Part shown: positions 1 through 6,778 of the stretch, one piece after another
How the letters are laid out: every line of letters starts with the position of its first letter
How positions within the stretch are numbered: position 1 is the stretch's first letter
Assembly: GCA_964604415.1 (NCBI GenBank)
Contig: CAZRYT010000018.1
Span: 1-11,372, forward strand
DNA: 11,372 bases
DNA from: CAZJQT01 sp964604415
GTDB lineage: Bacteria > Patescibacteriota > Saccharimonadia > Saccharimonadales > CAZJQT01
Direction: 5' to 3'
Notes under the pieces: generated by a model
The model's input: the letters and a program-made list of their open reading frames with translations, nothing else
The model's database searches: none
Told to the model about the DNA's origin: nothing
Made by a program: the position numbers and the translations under genes

Positions 1-1424
1 CACAATCTAGCCTAGCTAGCTCTGGTAATGACCTTATCTACGGTGGTTTTGCCAATCGTGATCAAGCGGTATTACATTGCCTAGACGGAGCAGAAGATTA
101 CAACAGGATATTGGCTAATTTTGGCATTACCTGCACCAATGTCCATGACGCTACCCAAGTAACACTGCGTTCAACTGACTTTAATCGTCAACTGTTCTCG
201 ATGGGTCGTTTCCCTTACGGCCTGGCTGGTGAGCAACCAGTTAACGTCAATGGTGTTGGTACCTTGTGGTTGAGATATCTCTGGGGTTGGGACAAAGGTT
301 TCACCTCTACCTATACCGCTTTGTCAGGCACCAGCACTACCGGCATACAGTTTTTCATACTATTCAACTGTGGCAACTTAGTGTTCATTGGTGTACCGCC
401 GCCTCCACCGCCGCCAACGCCGCCGCCTCCACCGCCGCCACCTCCTCCACCAGTAGTTTTACCTAAGGTTATCAGTTGTTCCAACTTGGTTATGAATGTA
501 GCTGATAAAGCCAAAGTTAAAATCAACACTACTTTGACGGTACGCGGCCAAGCAGCTGGTCAAAACATACCTGCCGGACAGAAAGTTGACATGACCTACG
601 ACCTGGTTGAAGCCTCCACAAATAAAGTTATATCTACTGCCAAGTCCTTGGGGGTGGCTTTCAAGGGTAATGCGGCCGATGACACCCAGACGCATGACTT
701 TGGCTTAACCCAAGCCGGGCAATACATCGTAAAGCTAACTGTTAAATACGATTCAACCAAAACTGCTGCTGGTAGTGCCACTGGTGACTGCATAAAGTCG
801 GTAACCGTCCAGAAACCTTGTGAGGAAGTAACTAGCAGCAAAGATATCATTAACTGCCTAGTCCCCCATAAAACTGCCCGCAATGTTACGCAAAACCTGC
901 TAGATGCCCAAACCAAAGTTGCCAACGCTGGTGATACCATCGAGTACACTCTGGCGGTTGCTAATTCTGGCAACGTCACCATCAAAAAATTCTTGATCCA
1001 GGAAAGTATCAGTGATGTTCTCGACTACGCCGATGTAGTCAGTCTGGGTGGTGGTGCCTTGGATAAGAACGGTCTAGTAACTTGGCCAGCAATTGATATT
1101 GGCGCTAAACAGACTGTCAAAAAGATCATCACCGTCAAAGTTAAAAACCCGATCCCTTCTACGCCAGCTTCGTCCTCAGACCCTGGGCACTTTGACTGCA
1201 AGATGACCAACGTTTACGGCGATACCGTCAATATTAAGGTCAACTGCGTTGCTATAAAGACAATTGAAAGAACTGGTCAACTGCCTAATACCGGTCCGGG
1301 TGAAAGTCTAGCAGTTGGTTTTGGCATCGCTTTAGTTGTAGGTTACTTCTTTGCTCGCAGTAGATTGTTTGCTGAGGAACTAACCGTTGTCCGTAACGAA
1401 TACGGCAATTCAGGAGGTATCTAA
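1..1424 (+). CDS. Surface protein with LPNTG anchor, 3' part (5' end outside window)
   Basis: The reading frame (codons from position 3) is open to the left edge, so the TTG at 111 is not the true start and the gene begins upstream. Seen in order: an N-terminal module ending in ILFNCGNLVFIGV, a type I recall from CPR surface proteins; a Pro hinge at 396-452 (7 Pro, Thr, 11 Pro); an Ig/PKD-like beta region (about 465-810); a DUF11-like region (about 870-1250, with GDTIEYTLAVANSGN); LPNTG at 1281-1295; one hydrophobic helix; and a tail of about 23 residues. Several Cys suggest disulfides outside the cell. Inference: an exported, cell-surface adhesin or stalk protein anchored by a sortase-like system. 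The signal peptide would lie outside the window. The tail after the helix is longer than in classical LPXTG proteins, so membrane retention is an alternative. Its stop shares one base with the next start (TAATG), implying coupling. Confidence 0.82.
   Translation, partial: QSSLASSGNDLIYGGFANRDQAVLHCLDGAEDYNRILANFGITCTNVHDATQVTLRSTDFNRQLFSMGRFPYGLAGEQPVNVNGVGTLWLRYLWGWDKGFTSTYTALSGTSTTGIQFFILFNCGNLVFIGVPPPPPPPTPPPPPPPPPPPVVLPKVISCSNLVMNVADKAKVKINTTLTVRGQAAGQNIPAGQKVDMTYDLVEASTNKVISTAKSLGVAFKGNAADDTQTHDFGLTQAGQYIVKLTVKYDSTKTAAGSATGDCIKSVTVQKPCEEVTSSKDIINCLVPHKTARNVTQNLLDAQTKVANAGDTIEYTLAVANSGNVTIKKFLIQESISDVLDYADVVSLGGGALDKNGLVTWPAIDIGAKQTVKKIITVKVKNPIPSTPASSSDPGHFDCKMTNVYGDTVNIKVNCVAIKTIERTGQLPNTGPGESLAVGFGIALVVGYFFARSRLFAEELTVVRNEYGNSGGI
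396..452 (+). repeat. Poly-proline low-complexity tract
   Basis: CCG/CCT/CCA/CCC codons give 7 Pro, one Thr and 11 Pro between the N-terminal module and the Ig-like region. It is probably an extended spacer. Runs of this length normally stall ribosomes and need EF-P. The repeat may vary in length between strains by slippage. Confidence 0.9.
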
Positions 1425-1999
1425 TGGCTGAACGTCTAGAACATAAAGAACAAGCTACGTCGCATGAACAAGTAGTTTCGCATGAACAACATCGTAAATT
1501 AGAACATGACAAACAACTCCAAGCCGAAAGGGCTAAAGCCGAAGAAGGCCCTGACAAGCTTGAAGAACTCCGGGAAACAGTCAGCGAAACCGCCAAACAA
1601 AGTAGCGAAACTACTGTCAGTAACCCAGCAGAGATGGATGTCCAGAGTAATACCTCGCAACGAGAGCTAAAAGCCGAAGCTTACAAGCGCGTCATGGGTC
1701 AAGTCAGACGCCATTTAAAGCGCCCAGCTCGCTCTTTTAGCAAGCTTGTTCATAGTCCGGCAGTTGATTCAATCAGCAACGTCAGCGCTAAAACCATTGC
1801 CCGTCCATCAGGTCTCTTGGGTGGTAGCATTTTTGCTTTTCTAGGCAGTGTGGTGCTGCTGTACAGCGCCAAGCATTACGGCTTTAAGTATAATTATGGC
1901 TTCTTTTTGATCTGTTTTGTAACCGGTTTCTTAGTTGGTGCGCTGATTGAACTGCTGCTCTGGTTTACCTGGTCCAAACGACGACGTAATCTAGCTTAA
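1424..1999 (+). CDS. Two-helix membrane protein with charged N-terminal coiled-coil region
   Basis: 191 residues. The start is fixed by an AGGAGG-like site just inside the upstream gene and the TAATG overlap. Residues 1-60 are rich in Glu, Lys, Gln and His and look like a coiled coil with repeated SHEQ; residues 85-115 are basic (RRHLKRPARSFSKL). Two hydrophobic helices follow at about 130-147 and 157-182, then a KRRR end. This predicts cytoplasmic N- and C-termini with a helical hairpin in the membrane. I do not recognise a named family. Coupling to the LPNTG protein suggests a role in its placement or in the cell envelope (inference). The stop overlaps that of the convergent ATPase gene on a TTAA. 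Confidence 0.8.
   Translation: MAERLEHKEQATSHEQVVSHEQHRKLEHDKQLQAERAKAEEGPDKLEELRETVSETAKQSSETTVSNPAEMDVQSNTSQRELKAEAYKRVMGQVRRHLKRPARSFSKLVHSPAVDSISNVSAKTIARPSGLLGGSIFAFLGSVVLLYSAKHYGFKYNYGFFLICFVTGFLVGALIELLLWFTWSKRRRNLA
1459..1492 (+). repeat. Short imperfect direct repeat inside coding sequence
   Basis: TCGCATGAACAA occurs twice about 20 bases apart and encodes the repeated SHEQ of the coiled-coil region. It looks like a small local duplication within the gene. Confidence 0.6.
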
Positions 2000-4875
2000 G
2001 TCTTGGTTTTTAAGTTGCCGTCACGGTCAATGTAGATAGTATCGCCCTCCTCGGCTTCACTACCGACCGCGGTGCCATCTGGATTTAGTTTGAGCTCACC
2101 GTGTTTTTTGGCTGGTTCAGCTGGTTTAGTAACCGGTTTTGCTGGCAAAGGTATAGCTGACGGAGCGGCTGGCGGTGCGGCTGGCGGTGCTGGTGTTGGT
2201 GGCAGTGATGGCGTGGATAACGAAGCCGGCGGCTGAGCCGGCGGCACACCAGCTGTTCCAGCCGGTGCTGTTTTGCGCTTTGCCAACCATTCATCTAAGA
2301 AAGACGAGCCTCCAGGGGCTCCGGCTGGGGCAACCGGGCGTGGTCCAGTAGGTGGCGGGCCAAAAGGACTGGCTGCACCTGCAGGTTGGCCGAACGGACT
2401 ACTGCCAAAAGCTGGTTTAGGTGGTTCCTTGGTCTTCATACGCTCGGTTATTTCAGCGTCAACAATAGCCCTGGGTCGGCCAAATTTAGCATTAGATAAT
2501 TGCATCAGTGCTTGAGCTAATTTGGGGTTTAGGGTACCGAGCCTAGGTAGTGCCGCCATGCTGAAAGGCTGGGTTGGTACGCCGTTTATTAGCGTACGCA
2601 CAATGGCGTTATAGTTGGGTACTCTCAGTAAGTCATCAGGTTCAAATATTGGCTTAAAGTAGCGGCTGAGGGCCTCTACATCGTTCTGACCTACCCTAAA
2701 GGCAATGATGGTACCCATGTTACCAAAGACAGCATCGCGGATTTCCTCGGACAACTGGGTGGTGAACTGGTTAGCTACAATTAGGTTTAGGTGGTACTTG
2801 CGAGCCTCGGACATGATGGTAGCAAAAGAGTCGGTTGAGAAGTTTTGGAACTCGTCGACATACAGGCAGAAATCTGTTCGATCTTTTTCATCGACGGTTG
2901 CTCTACTCATGGCAGCCGCCTGGAATTTCATCACAAAAATCATACCGAGCAACTTGGAGTTGAGTTCACCGGTGCGACCTTTGCTGAGGTTAACTAGCAA
3001 GATTTTTTTGTTATCCATAATGTCGCGCAGATCAAAGGCACTTTTAGTTTGACCAATGATATTACGCATCATGTTGTTACTTAAGAAAGCACCGAACTTA
3101 CTAACAAACCAGCTGACAACCTCACCAAACTCATTGGAACGTTGCGATTGAGGCATTTCTTTTTCCCAGAACTCAAGCACGGTTGGATCGGTTACATGTT
3201 GCAATTTTTGCTTAACAAAACTGGGGTCGCGGAATAGTTTAGGGATGTCTATGAAGGTACCGCCGTCAGGATCAGCCATAACTGTTAGAGCCGCATTCCT
3301 GAACAAGTGCTCATACCTAGGACCAATGATGCCCTGGTGAGTTGGATCATAAAGCTTGTAGAGCATGTTGATTGATTCCTGGATCAAAAAGTCACGTTGG
3401 TCAGCAGTGTCAGCTTCGAACAGGTTTAGGCCCAGCGGGTAATCAGTTTCTGCCGGGCAGAAATATATAACATCTTCAGTGCGCTCTCTTGGCACCATAG
3501 ATAGCAAAGCTTCAGCGGTATCACCGTGCGGGTCAATAAAGGCAAAGCCATTGCCATTTAACATGTCTTGCAGCGCCATGTTTTCTAAGAACCAGGACTT
3601 ACCAACACCAGTTTGACCGACGACATACATGTGCCGTCGCCTGTCTTCATCAGCTAGCCTAATGGCCTTTTTGGCACCACGAAAGATGTTATACCCGAGT
3701 AATAAGCCTTGGTCGGGCATGTTGCGTGGGCCATCGACTTGCTTGCTAGCTTGGCGCTCCAGCTGAGACGTCGGGATATTTTTCTGATCAGGAAAGTGAA
3801 ACAAAGTAGCCAACTCAACTGCGTTTAGGACATTCTGATTATTTTCCTGCGGGAAAAAGCGCAGGATATAGCCGGTTACAAAACGCTCTATATCCTTAGC
3901 TGGTACATATTTGAAGCCATTTTTGCCTGCCGAATCAAACAAGGCAAAGGTAGCTACAATATTGTTTAGGATTGCTTGCGCACGGTGAGAAATGTTGGAC
4001 GAAGCGACCACTCGAATCAAAACCTCATAGCCTGGGTGGCGAGTTTTGTCATCAATCGCATCCAAGATAGCTTGATCTAAACCGGATAATTCTGGCTTAT
4101 CACCACCTTTATCGCCTTTGGCTTCCGGCGGTTTAACAGTGGCGGTTGCCAAGGTTTTGACTAAGTTACCGGCTAGGGCCGCGCCCTTCTTTTTGTCGCC
4201 CTGGCCTTTGCGCTTTTTACTCGCGACGGACTGGGCGAATTTACGCCACGATGCTGGCGCCGGGCGCAGCAAAATCTGAATACCAGCACCGTCTTCTTTT
4301 TCTAGTGTAGACAGCGCATTTAGAATAGATTGGATGCCGTCGCGTTTTAGTTCTTGGAAAGTAGCAATTGGATAGGCGTAGGATTCTTTCAGAACCAGTT
4401 CGCCCCCAACTGTTCCGCTGATTTTACCGACCGGACTAAAGATATTATGCTCGGCTACTTCTTCGACGCGGGCGGTTGGGTAGGCACTGACTATGGCCTG
4501 ACGTACGACGTCTACTAAAACCACTGGTACGGCCGCGTAGAAGTTCACAAAACCGCGCGCACCAACTATTTCAAGGGATATGTGCCGCTGACCATAAAAG
4601 CGGCTCTTAAAGCCTTTCTGAAGCGTACTGGCAATAATGTCGTACATAACTTGGGCTTTAGAAATATTCTCATCCATCAAATCGCGAACATCACGGCCAG
4701 CCGTGTCGGCGTCTTCACTTAACGGCGGCAGGTGTATTAGTAGCGGAACCATCTTGAGACCCCGTTCATAGTTTTTCTGCTCACGGAAAATTCGTCTGAC
4801 CTGGACGAAAATAATCGGCGCAGCCACCATAACGATGACCAGTACTACCCCTAAAGCTATGATTAATCCATTCAT
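1996..4875 (-). CDS. Membrane-anchored TraD/VirD4-type ATPase (type IV secretion-like)
   Basis: 959 residues. One N-terminal membrane helix (about 3-25) is followed by a roughly 350-residue alpha/beta domain that I know only as a conserved CPR region. A HerA/TraD-type motor follows: Walker A GQTGVGKS (420-427), AFIDPHGD (445-452), Walker B LYVDEFQNF (671-679, with D674 and E675), then GTIIAFRVGQND (721-732). Residues about 815-925 are a disordered Pro/Ala-rich tail, followed by an acidic end. The family includes conjugative coupling proteins and related ring ATPases that move DNA or protein through membranes. No relaxase, VirB4 or channel gene is visible, so export of DNA is not shown; pilus- or surface-linked transport is equally possible. 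It is the last gene of a minus-strand unit, 18 bases after the previous gene, with no strong ribosome-binding site, suggesting translational coupling. Confidence 0.88.
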   Translation of the reverse strand: MNGLIIALGVVLVIVMVAAPIIFVQVRRIFREQKNYERGLKMVPLLIHLPPLSEDADTAGRDVRDLMDENISKAQVMYDIIASTLQKGFKSRFYGQRHISLEIVGARGFVNFYAAVPVVLVDVVRQAIVSAYPTARVEEVAEHNIFSPVGKISGTVGGELVLKESYAYPIATFQELKRDGIQSILNALSTLEKEDGAGIQILLRPAPASWRKFAQSVASKKRKGQGDKKKGAALAGNLVKTLATATVKPPEAKGDKGGDKPELSGLDQAILDAIDDKTRHPGYEVLIRVVASSNISHRAQAILNNIVATFALFDSAGKNGFKYVPAKDIERFVTGYILRFFPQENNQNVLNAVELATLFHFPDQKNIPTSQLERQASKQVDGPRNMPDQGLLLGYNIFRGAKKAIRLADEDRRRHMYVVGQTGVGKSWFLENMALQDMLNGNGFAFIDPHGDTAEALLSMVPRERTEDVIYFCPAETDYPLGLNLFEADTADQRDFLIQESINMLYKLYDPTHQGIIGPRYEHLFRNAALTVMADPDGGTFIDIPKLFRDPSFVKQKLQHVTDPTVLEFWEKEMPQSQRSNEFGEVVSWFVSKFGAFLSNNMMRNIIGQTKSAFDLRDIMDNKKILLVNLSKGRTGELNSKLLGMIFVMKFQAAAMSRATVDEKDRTDFCLYVDEFQNFSTDSFATIMSEARKYHLNLIVANQFTTQLSEEIRDAVFGNMGTIIAFRVGQNDVEALSRYFKPIFEPDDLLRVPNYNAIVRTLINGVPTQPFSMAALPRLGTLNPKLAQALMQLSNAKFGRPRAIVDAEITERMKTKEPPKPAFGSSPFGQPAGAASPFGPPPTGPRPVAPAGAPGGSSFLDEWLAKRKTAPAGTAGVPPAQPPASLSTPSLPPTPAPPAAPPAAPSAIPLPAKPVTKPAEPAKKHGELKLNPDGTAVGSEAEEGDTIYIDRDGNLKTKT

Positions 4876-4893
4876 AATAATCGCTACGTCAGC

Positions 4894-5286
4894 CTATTTA
4901 TCAACCAGTTTAATGTCTTTGTTGTAGCGCTTCTTAAGATAGTCAGTTTTTACCTTTGTTATTTCTTGGTTTTGTAGATGCGGATCGTCCTTCGTCTGGG
5001 CTACAATTGCTTTGGCTTTATCAACCCATTCCTTCTCTATAAGATCAGTATCATCAGCGATTAAATCATCTGTCTGACTGTTTGATAACGGAGCTGCTGG
5101 TGCGGTCGGCTGAGTTGGGTTATTGGGTTGAGATTGCGACTGACCACTGACCGGTAAAACTGGAGCTGCTGTGTTAGCAGATGGCTTGGTCTCAGGTGTT
5201 GCTGCAACTTTCTCTTGCACCTGTTCTTCATTAGGTACGGGTTGCGGCAACTCACTGGGTATAATATTGTTATTCTCTGACTCCAT
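4894..5286 (-). CDS. Acidic, mostly disordered small protein upstream of the ATPase
   Basis: 130 residues. Residues 1-75 are low complexity (Pro, Gln, Ala, Thr, Asn) with no signal peptide or membrane helix. Residues about 78-127 form a compact, charged, probably helical region (DLIEKEWVDKAKAIVAQTKD, then a KKRYNKDIK end). This C-terminal block looks like a small domain I recall from CPR genomes, but I cannot name it. It sits directly upstream of the ATPase, so an adaptor or partner role is a reasonable guess. A -10-like TATACT lies only 10 bases before the ATG and no Shine-Dalgarno site is evident. Confidence 0.75.
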   Translation of the reverse strand: MESENNNIIPSELPQPVPNEEQVQEKVAATPETKPSANTAAPVLPVSGQSQSQPNNPTQPTAPAAPLSNSQTDDLIADDTDLIEKEWVDKAKAIVAQTKDDPHLQNQEITKVKTDYLKKRYNKDIKLVDK

Positions 5287-5296
5287 ATCGGTTTAC

Positions 5297-5302
5297 AGTA
5301 TA
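5297..5302 (-). promoter_or_regulatory. Possible -10 box giving a near-leaderless mRNA
   Basis: TATACT (5 of 6 to consensus) on the minus strand ends 10 bases before the ATG at 5286. A start site about 7 bases downstream would leave a leader of about 4 bases. No clear -35 is visible, so this is tentative. Confidence 0.35.
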
Positions 5303-5352
5303 GCGCAAACATCCCTGTTAAGACCATATCCATTTTAGATTCGCTGTGTTTA

Positions 5353-5691
5353 CTATTTTAAAAAGTCAGCTCGGACTATATATAAGGCAAACAAAACGCC
5401 AAACACTAGAATAAGAACCGTGTCCTTCCAAGTCAGTTGATGCAACGAGCTCAAAACCATAACCGCGACCACGCTAAAAGCTAGTAAAATTGGTATTAAA
5501 CGGCTAGCTGTACTCTGTTTAATGTTTGCAAATTTAATGACTAGTTTAGCAGTTTGATTAACCAAAAAACCAATTAACAAAAACGGCAGCAGTAAAATTG
5601 GCAGTGCTACGTGGCTTGGATCGGTAAAAAGCATTAACAGTAGTAGACAGATTAGAGAGATTGAAATGATAAATAATTTACTCGATTTCAT
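5353..5691 (-). CDS. Small multi-helix membrane protein
   Basis: 112 residues from the ATG at 5691. The frame is open upstream to 5775, but that stretch runs through a terminator hairpin and reads unlike protein, so 5691 is preferred. Hydrophobic segments lie at about 6-22, 28-50, 63-82 and 89-107, giving three or four membrane helices with very short loops. There is no recognisable motif. It is probably first in the minus-strand unit, 66 bases before the acidic protein gene, and lies just downstream of a terminator. Function unknown; a membrane partner of the ATPase is only an inference from position. Confidence 0.65.
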   Translation of the reverse strand: MKSSKLFIISISLICLLLLMLFTDPSHVALPILLLPFLLIGFLVNQTAKLVIKFANIKQSTASRLIPILLAFSVVAVMVLSSLHQLTWKDTVLILVFGVLFALYIVRADFLK

Positions 5692-5711
5692 TTGGTACTT
5701 AGCATAAACGA

Positions 5712-5750
5712 TAAAACAAAATAATGCACCCCACGTTCGTGGAGTGCATT
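5712..5750 (-). terminator. Rho-independent terminator of the minus-strand small RNA
   Basis: AATGCACTCCAC pairs with GTGGGGTGCATT around a GAAC loop (12 bp with one G-U), followed by ATTTTGTTTTAT on the minus strand. On the plus strand the same place has a mismatch and no T run, so it works leftward. It separates the small RNA from the membrane-protein gene at 5691. Confidence 0.75.
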
Positions 5751-5900
5751 TCAATTGCTGGAGCCCGGACGACAAATCCGCCCATTTTAGTAAAATATTT
5801 AGCGCTTATCGTCCTAAGGCTGTGACTGACCGCTCTTTTTTGGAGCGATATCGGATCGTGTAAATCCGTAGTTTTGTAAGTGTTTATTTTCGACTTACTG
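5712..5900 (-). ncRNA. Candidate structured small RNA, about 190 nt, unknown family
   Basis: A promoter (TTGACT, 17 bases, TAGTAT) places the 5' end at about 5899-5901, at the foot of the first of five successive hairpins. These are: 5893-5898 with 5876-5881; 5864-5868 with 5852-5856; 5843-5847 with 5831-5835; a 10-bp stem 5805-5814 with 5767-5776 enclosing a smaller ATTTT/AAAAT hairpin; and a 12-bp terminator stem followed by a U-rich run. Three positions (5773/5808, 5776/5805, 5730/5743) pair as G-U on the minus strand but are C-A or A-C mismatches on the plus strand, so the minus strand is the one that folds. I see no match to tmRNA, SRP RNA or 6S RNA hallmarks. Confidence 0.55.
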
Positions 5901-5906
5901 AGTAGA

Positions 5907-5935
5907 ATACTACTACTTTTTATGGAGTTAGTCAA
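5907..5935 (-). promoter_or_regulatory. Promoter for the minus-strand small RNA
   Basis: TTGACT (5 of 6) at 5930-5935, a 17-base spacer, then TAGTAT (4 of 6) at 5907-5912. The predicted start coincides with the beginning of the first hairpin. Confidence 0.5.
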
Positions 5936-6133
5936 TAAGCATAAGTAGTTAAATTTACATTGATACATCTCTATTAACTTTTAAAATAATTAAATAGATG
6001 TTAGAAAGAGTGTTGTGATGATAACTTGACTATTTTTAGCGTTAGAAGTTTTCATTTATAAGTATCTGATCTGTAGACTAGTCATACCCCTCACTTCATG
6101 AAACTTTTCTAGACTCGTGATCAAACATACCGT

Positions 6134-6153
6134 TTTTGACTAATTTTGACTAA
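6134..6153 (+). repeat. Exact tandem duplication of TTTTGACTAA
   Basis: Two adjoining 10-base copies, one helical turn apart. The core TTGACTAA also occurs inverted at 5928-5935, where it overlaps the -35 of the minus-strand small RNA, and with one change at 6026-6033. It may be a protein-binding site or chance in AT-rich DNA. Confidence 0.5.
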
Positions 6154-6194
6154 AAAATGCTTCAAAATCATCATACCTAAAGTTCCTTAGTAGC

Positions 6195-6459
6195 GTTTTT
6201 TGAGTCTATTTAGTCGTTCCTAATTACTTACTGGTTCAAATTACATAGAAAAGCATTTGAATTAGCTGGATGGCTGATGCTTCATGCTTAACGGGCGGGT
6301 TATCTAACTAACTGTGGACACAGAAATGTGGATGCTGGTGATACTAACCTTAGGCAAATGGAGGCAAGATTATCAAAACTCGACTGTGTGCTGAGTGTTG
6401 TAGCTAAAACGATGCAAATTATCATCATTTACAATGTTGTTTTTGAGTCTGATTTAGTT
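6195..6459 (+). repeat. Pair of near-identical 19-21 base direct repeats
   Basis: 6195-6215 and 6439-6459 share TTTTTGAGTCT followed by ATTTAGT, differing by one inserted G and one T. They frame the DnaA-box-like sites at 6313-6335. No feature type is assigned. Confidence 0.4.
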
Positions 6460-6520
6460 AAAATTTGGTTAATTTACTGTAAAAGTTATACACAGGCCCG
6501 AAAAAATAATCATAAACGTG

Positions 6521-6549
6521 TTGACAGGGCAAAAACAAGCCGCTAATAT
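6521..6549 (+). promoter_or_regulatory. Strong promoter for the plus-strand small RNA
   Basis: Perfect -35 TTGACA (6521-6526), a 17-base spacer, and TAATAT (6544-6549). The predicted start, 6556, is the first base of an 8-bp hairpin. No ribosome-binding site or credible reading frame follows before the terminator. Confidence 0.65.
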
Positions 6550-6555
6550 TAGCTC

Positions 6556-6720
6556 AGCACTTTGAACAAATAAAGTGCTCAAAAACAAAAAGACATCTGT
6601 AACAACGGCTTCTCGCAAGCCGTTGTTCCATAAAAAAACAAGATACAAAAAACGTTCAAAATCACAAAAAAATCCTCAAAACTTTAATCAAAAAACGGCT
6701 ATCGTAAGGCCGTTTTTTGA
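6556..6720 (+). ncRNA. Candidate small RNA, about 165 nt, three hairpins joined by A-rich linkers
   Basis: Hairpin 1, 6556-6579: AGCACTTT/AAAGTGCT, 8 bp. Linker 1, 6580-6600, A-rich. Hairpin 2, 6601-6627: AACAACGGCTT/AAGCCGTTGTT, 11 bp, perfect. Linker 2, 6628-6687, about 60 bases with only two G and a large majority of A, so it should stay single-stranded. Hairpin 3, 6688-6720, is a 12-bp perfect stem with a T run and acts as terminator. Hairpins 2 and 3 share an ACGGCT...GCCGT core and may be a duplication. No ATG with a ribosome-binding site lies inside. No family recognised; a regulatory or protein-binding RNA is inferred. Confidence 0.55.
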
Positions 6721-6726
6721 TGTTTA
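6688..6726 (+). terminator. Rho-independent terminator (works in both directions)
   Basis: A 12-bp perfect stem, TCAAAAAACGGC with GCCGTTTTTTGA, around a 9-base loop. The T run lies within the 3' arm on both strands. On the plus strand it ends the small RNA and shields the comM remnant from it. Confidence 0.8.
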
Positions 6727-6778
6727 AGCACTAGCAATTGCCGCAATGATTCGCGTTGTTTACGATACAAGTACATCT

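Larger units (their letters stand above)
5936..6520. other. Long AT-rich intergenic region, no convincing gene; origin-like features
   Basis: About 585 bases with many stops in all frames. It holds an exact DnaA-box match TTATACACA (6486-6494), two weaker inverted ones, TGTGGACAC (6313-6321) and TGTGGATGC (6327-6335), a GNRA-capped hairpin CACA-GAAA-TGTG between them, a tandem 10-mer at 6134-6153, and a 19-base near-repeat pair. Transcription leaves the region in both directions. A replication origin or a control region for the flanking small RNAs is possible; nothing proves either. Confidence 0.4.

Noticed and set aside
311..529. Antisense glycine-rich frame opposite the poly-proline tract
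   Set aside because: It is the mirror of the CCN repeat within a clear coding region.
5818..5870. tRNA-like pattern on the plus strand with a 5-bp stem and 7-base loop reading TTT (Lys-like)
   Set aside because: No acceptor stem, no TTC T-loop, and the G-U pairs in nearby stems point to the minus strand.
5712..5900. Identity of the minus-strand RNA as tmRNA, SRP RNA or 6S RNA
   Set aside because: No tRNA-like ends or tag frame, no SRP GGAA-type apical motif, and the 5' and 3' ends do not pair as in 6S.
5699..5968. 89-residue minus-strand frame over the structured RNA
   Set aside because: It runs through several hairpins and the terminator and does not resemble protein; the RNA explanation fits better.
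6214..6291. Short frame ending HRKAFELAGWLMLHA, looking like a protein C-terminus
   Set aside because: Only 25 codons between stops, no continuation in other frames upstream; probably chance.
6328..6546. 72-residue plus-strand frame with GTG start
   Set aside because: No ribosome-binding site, composition follows AT-rich spacer, no recognisable motif, and it runs across the small-RNA promoter.
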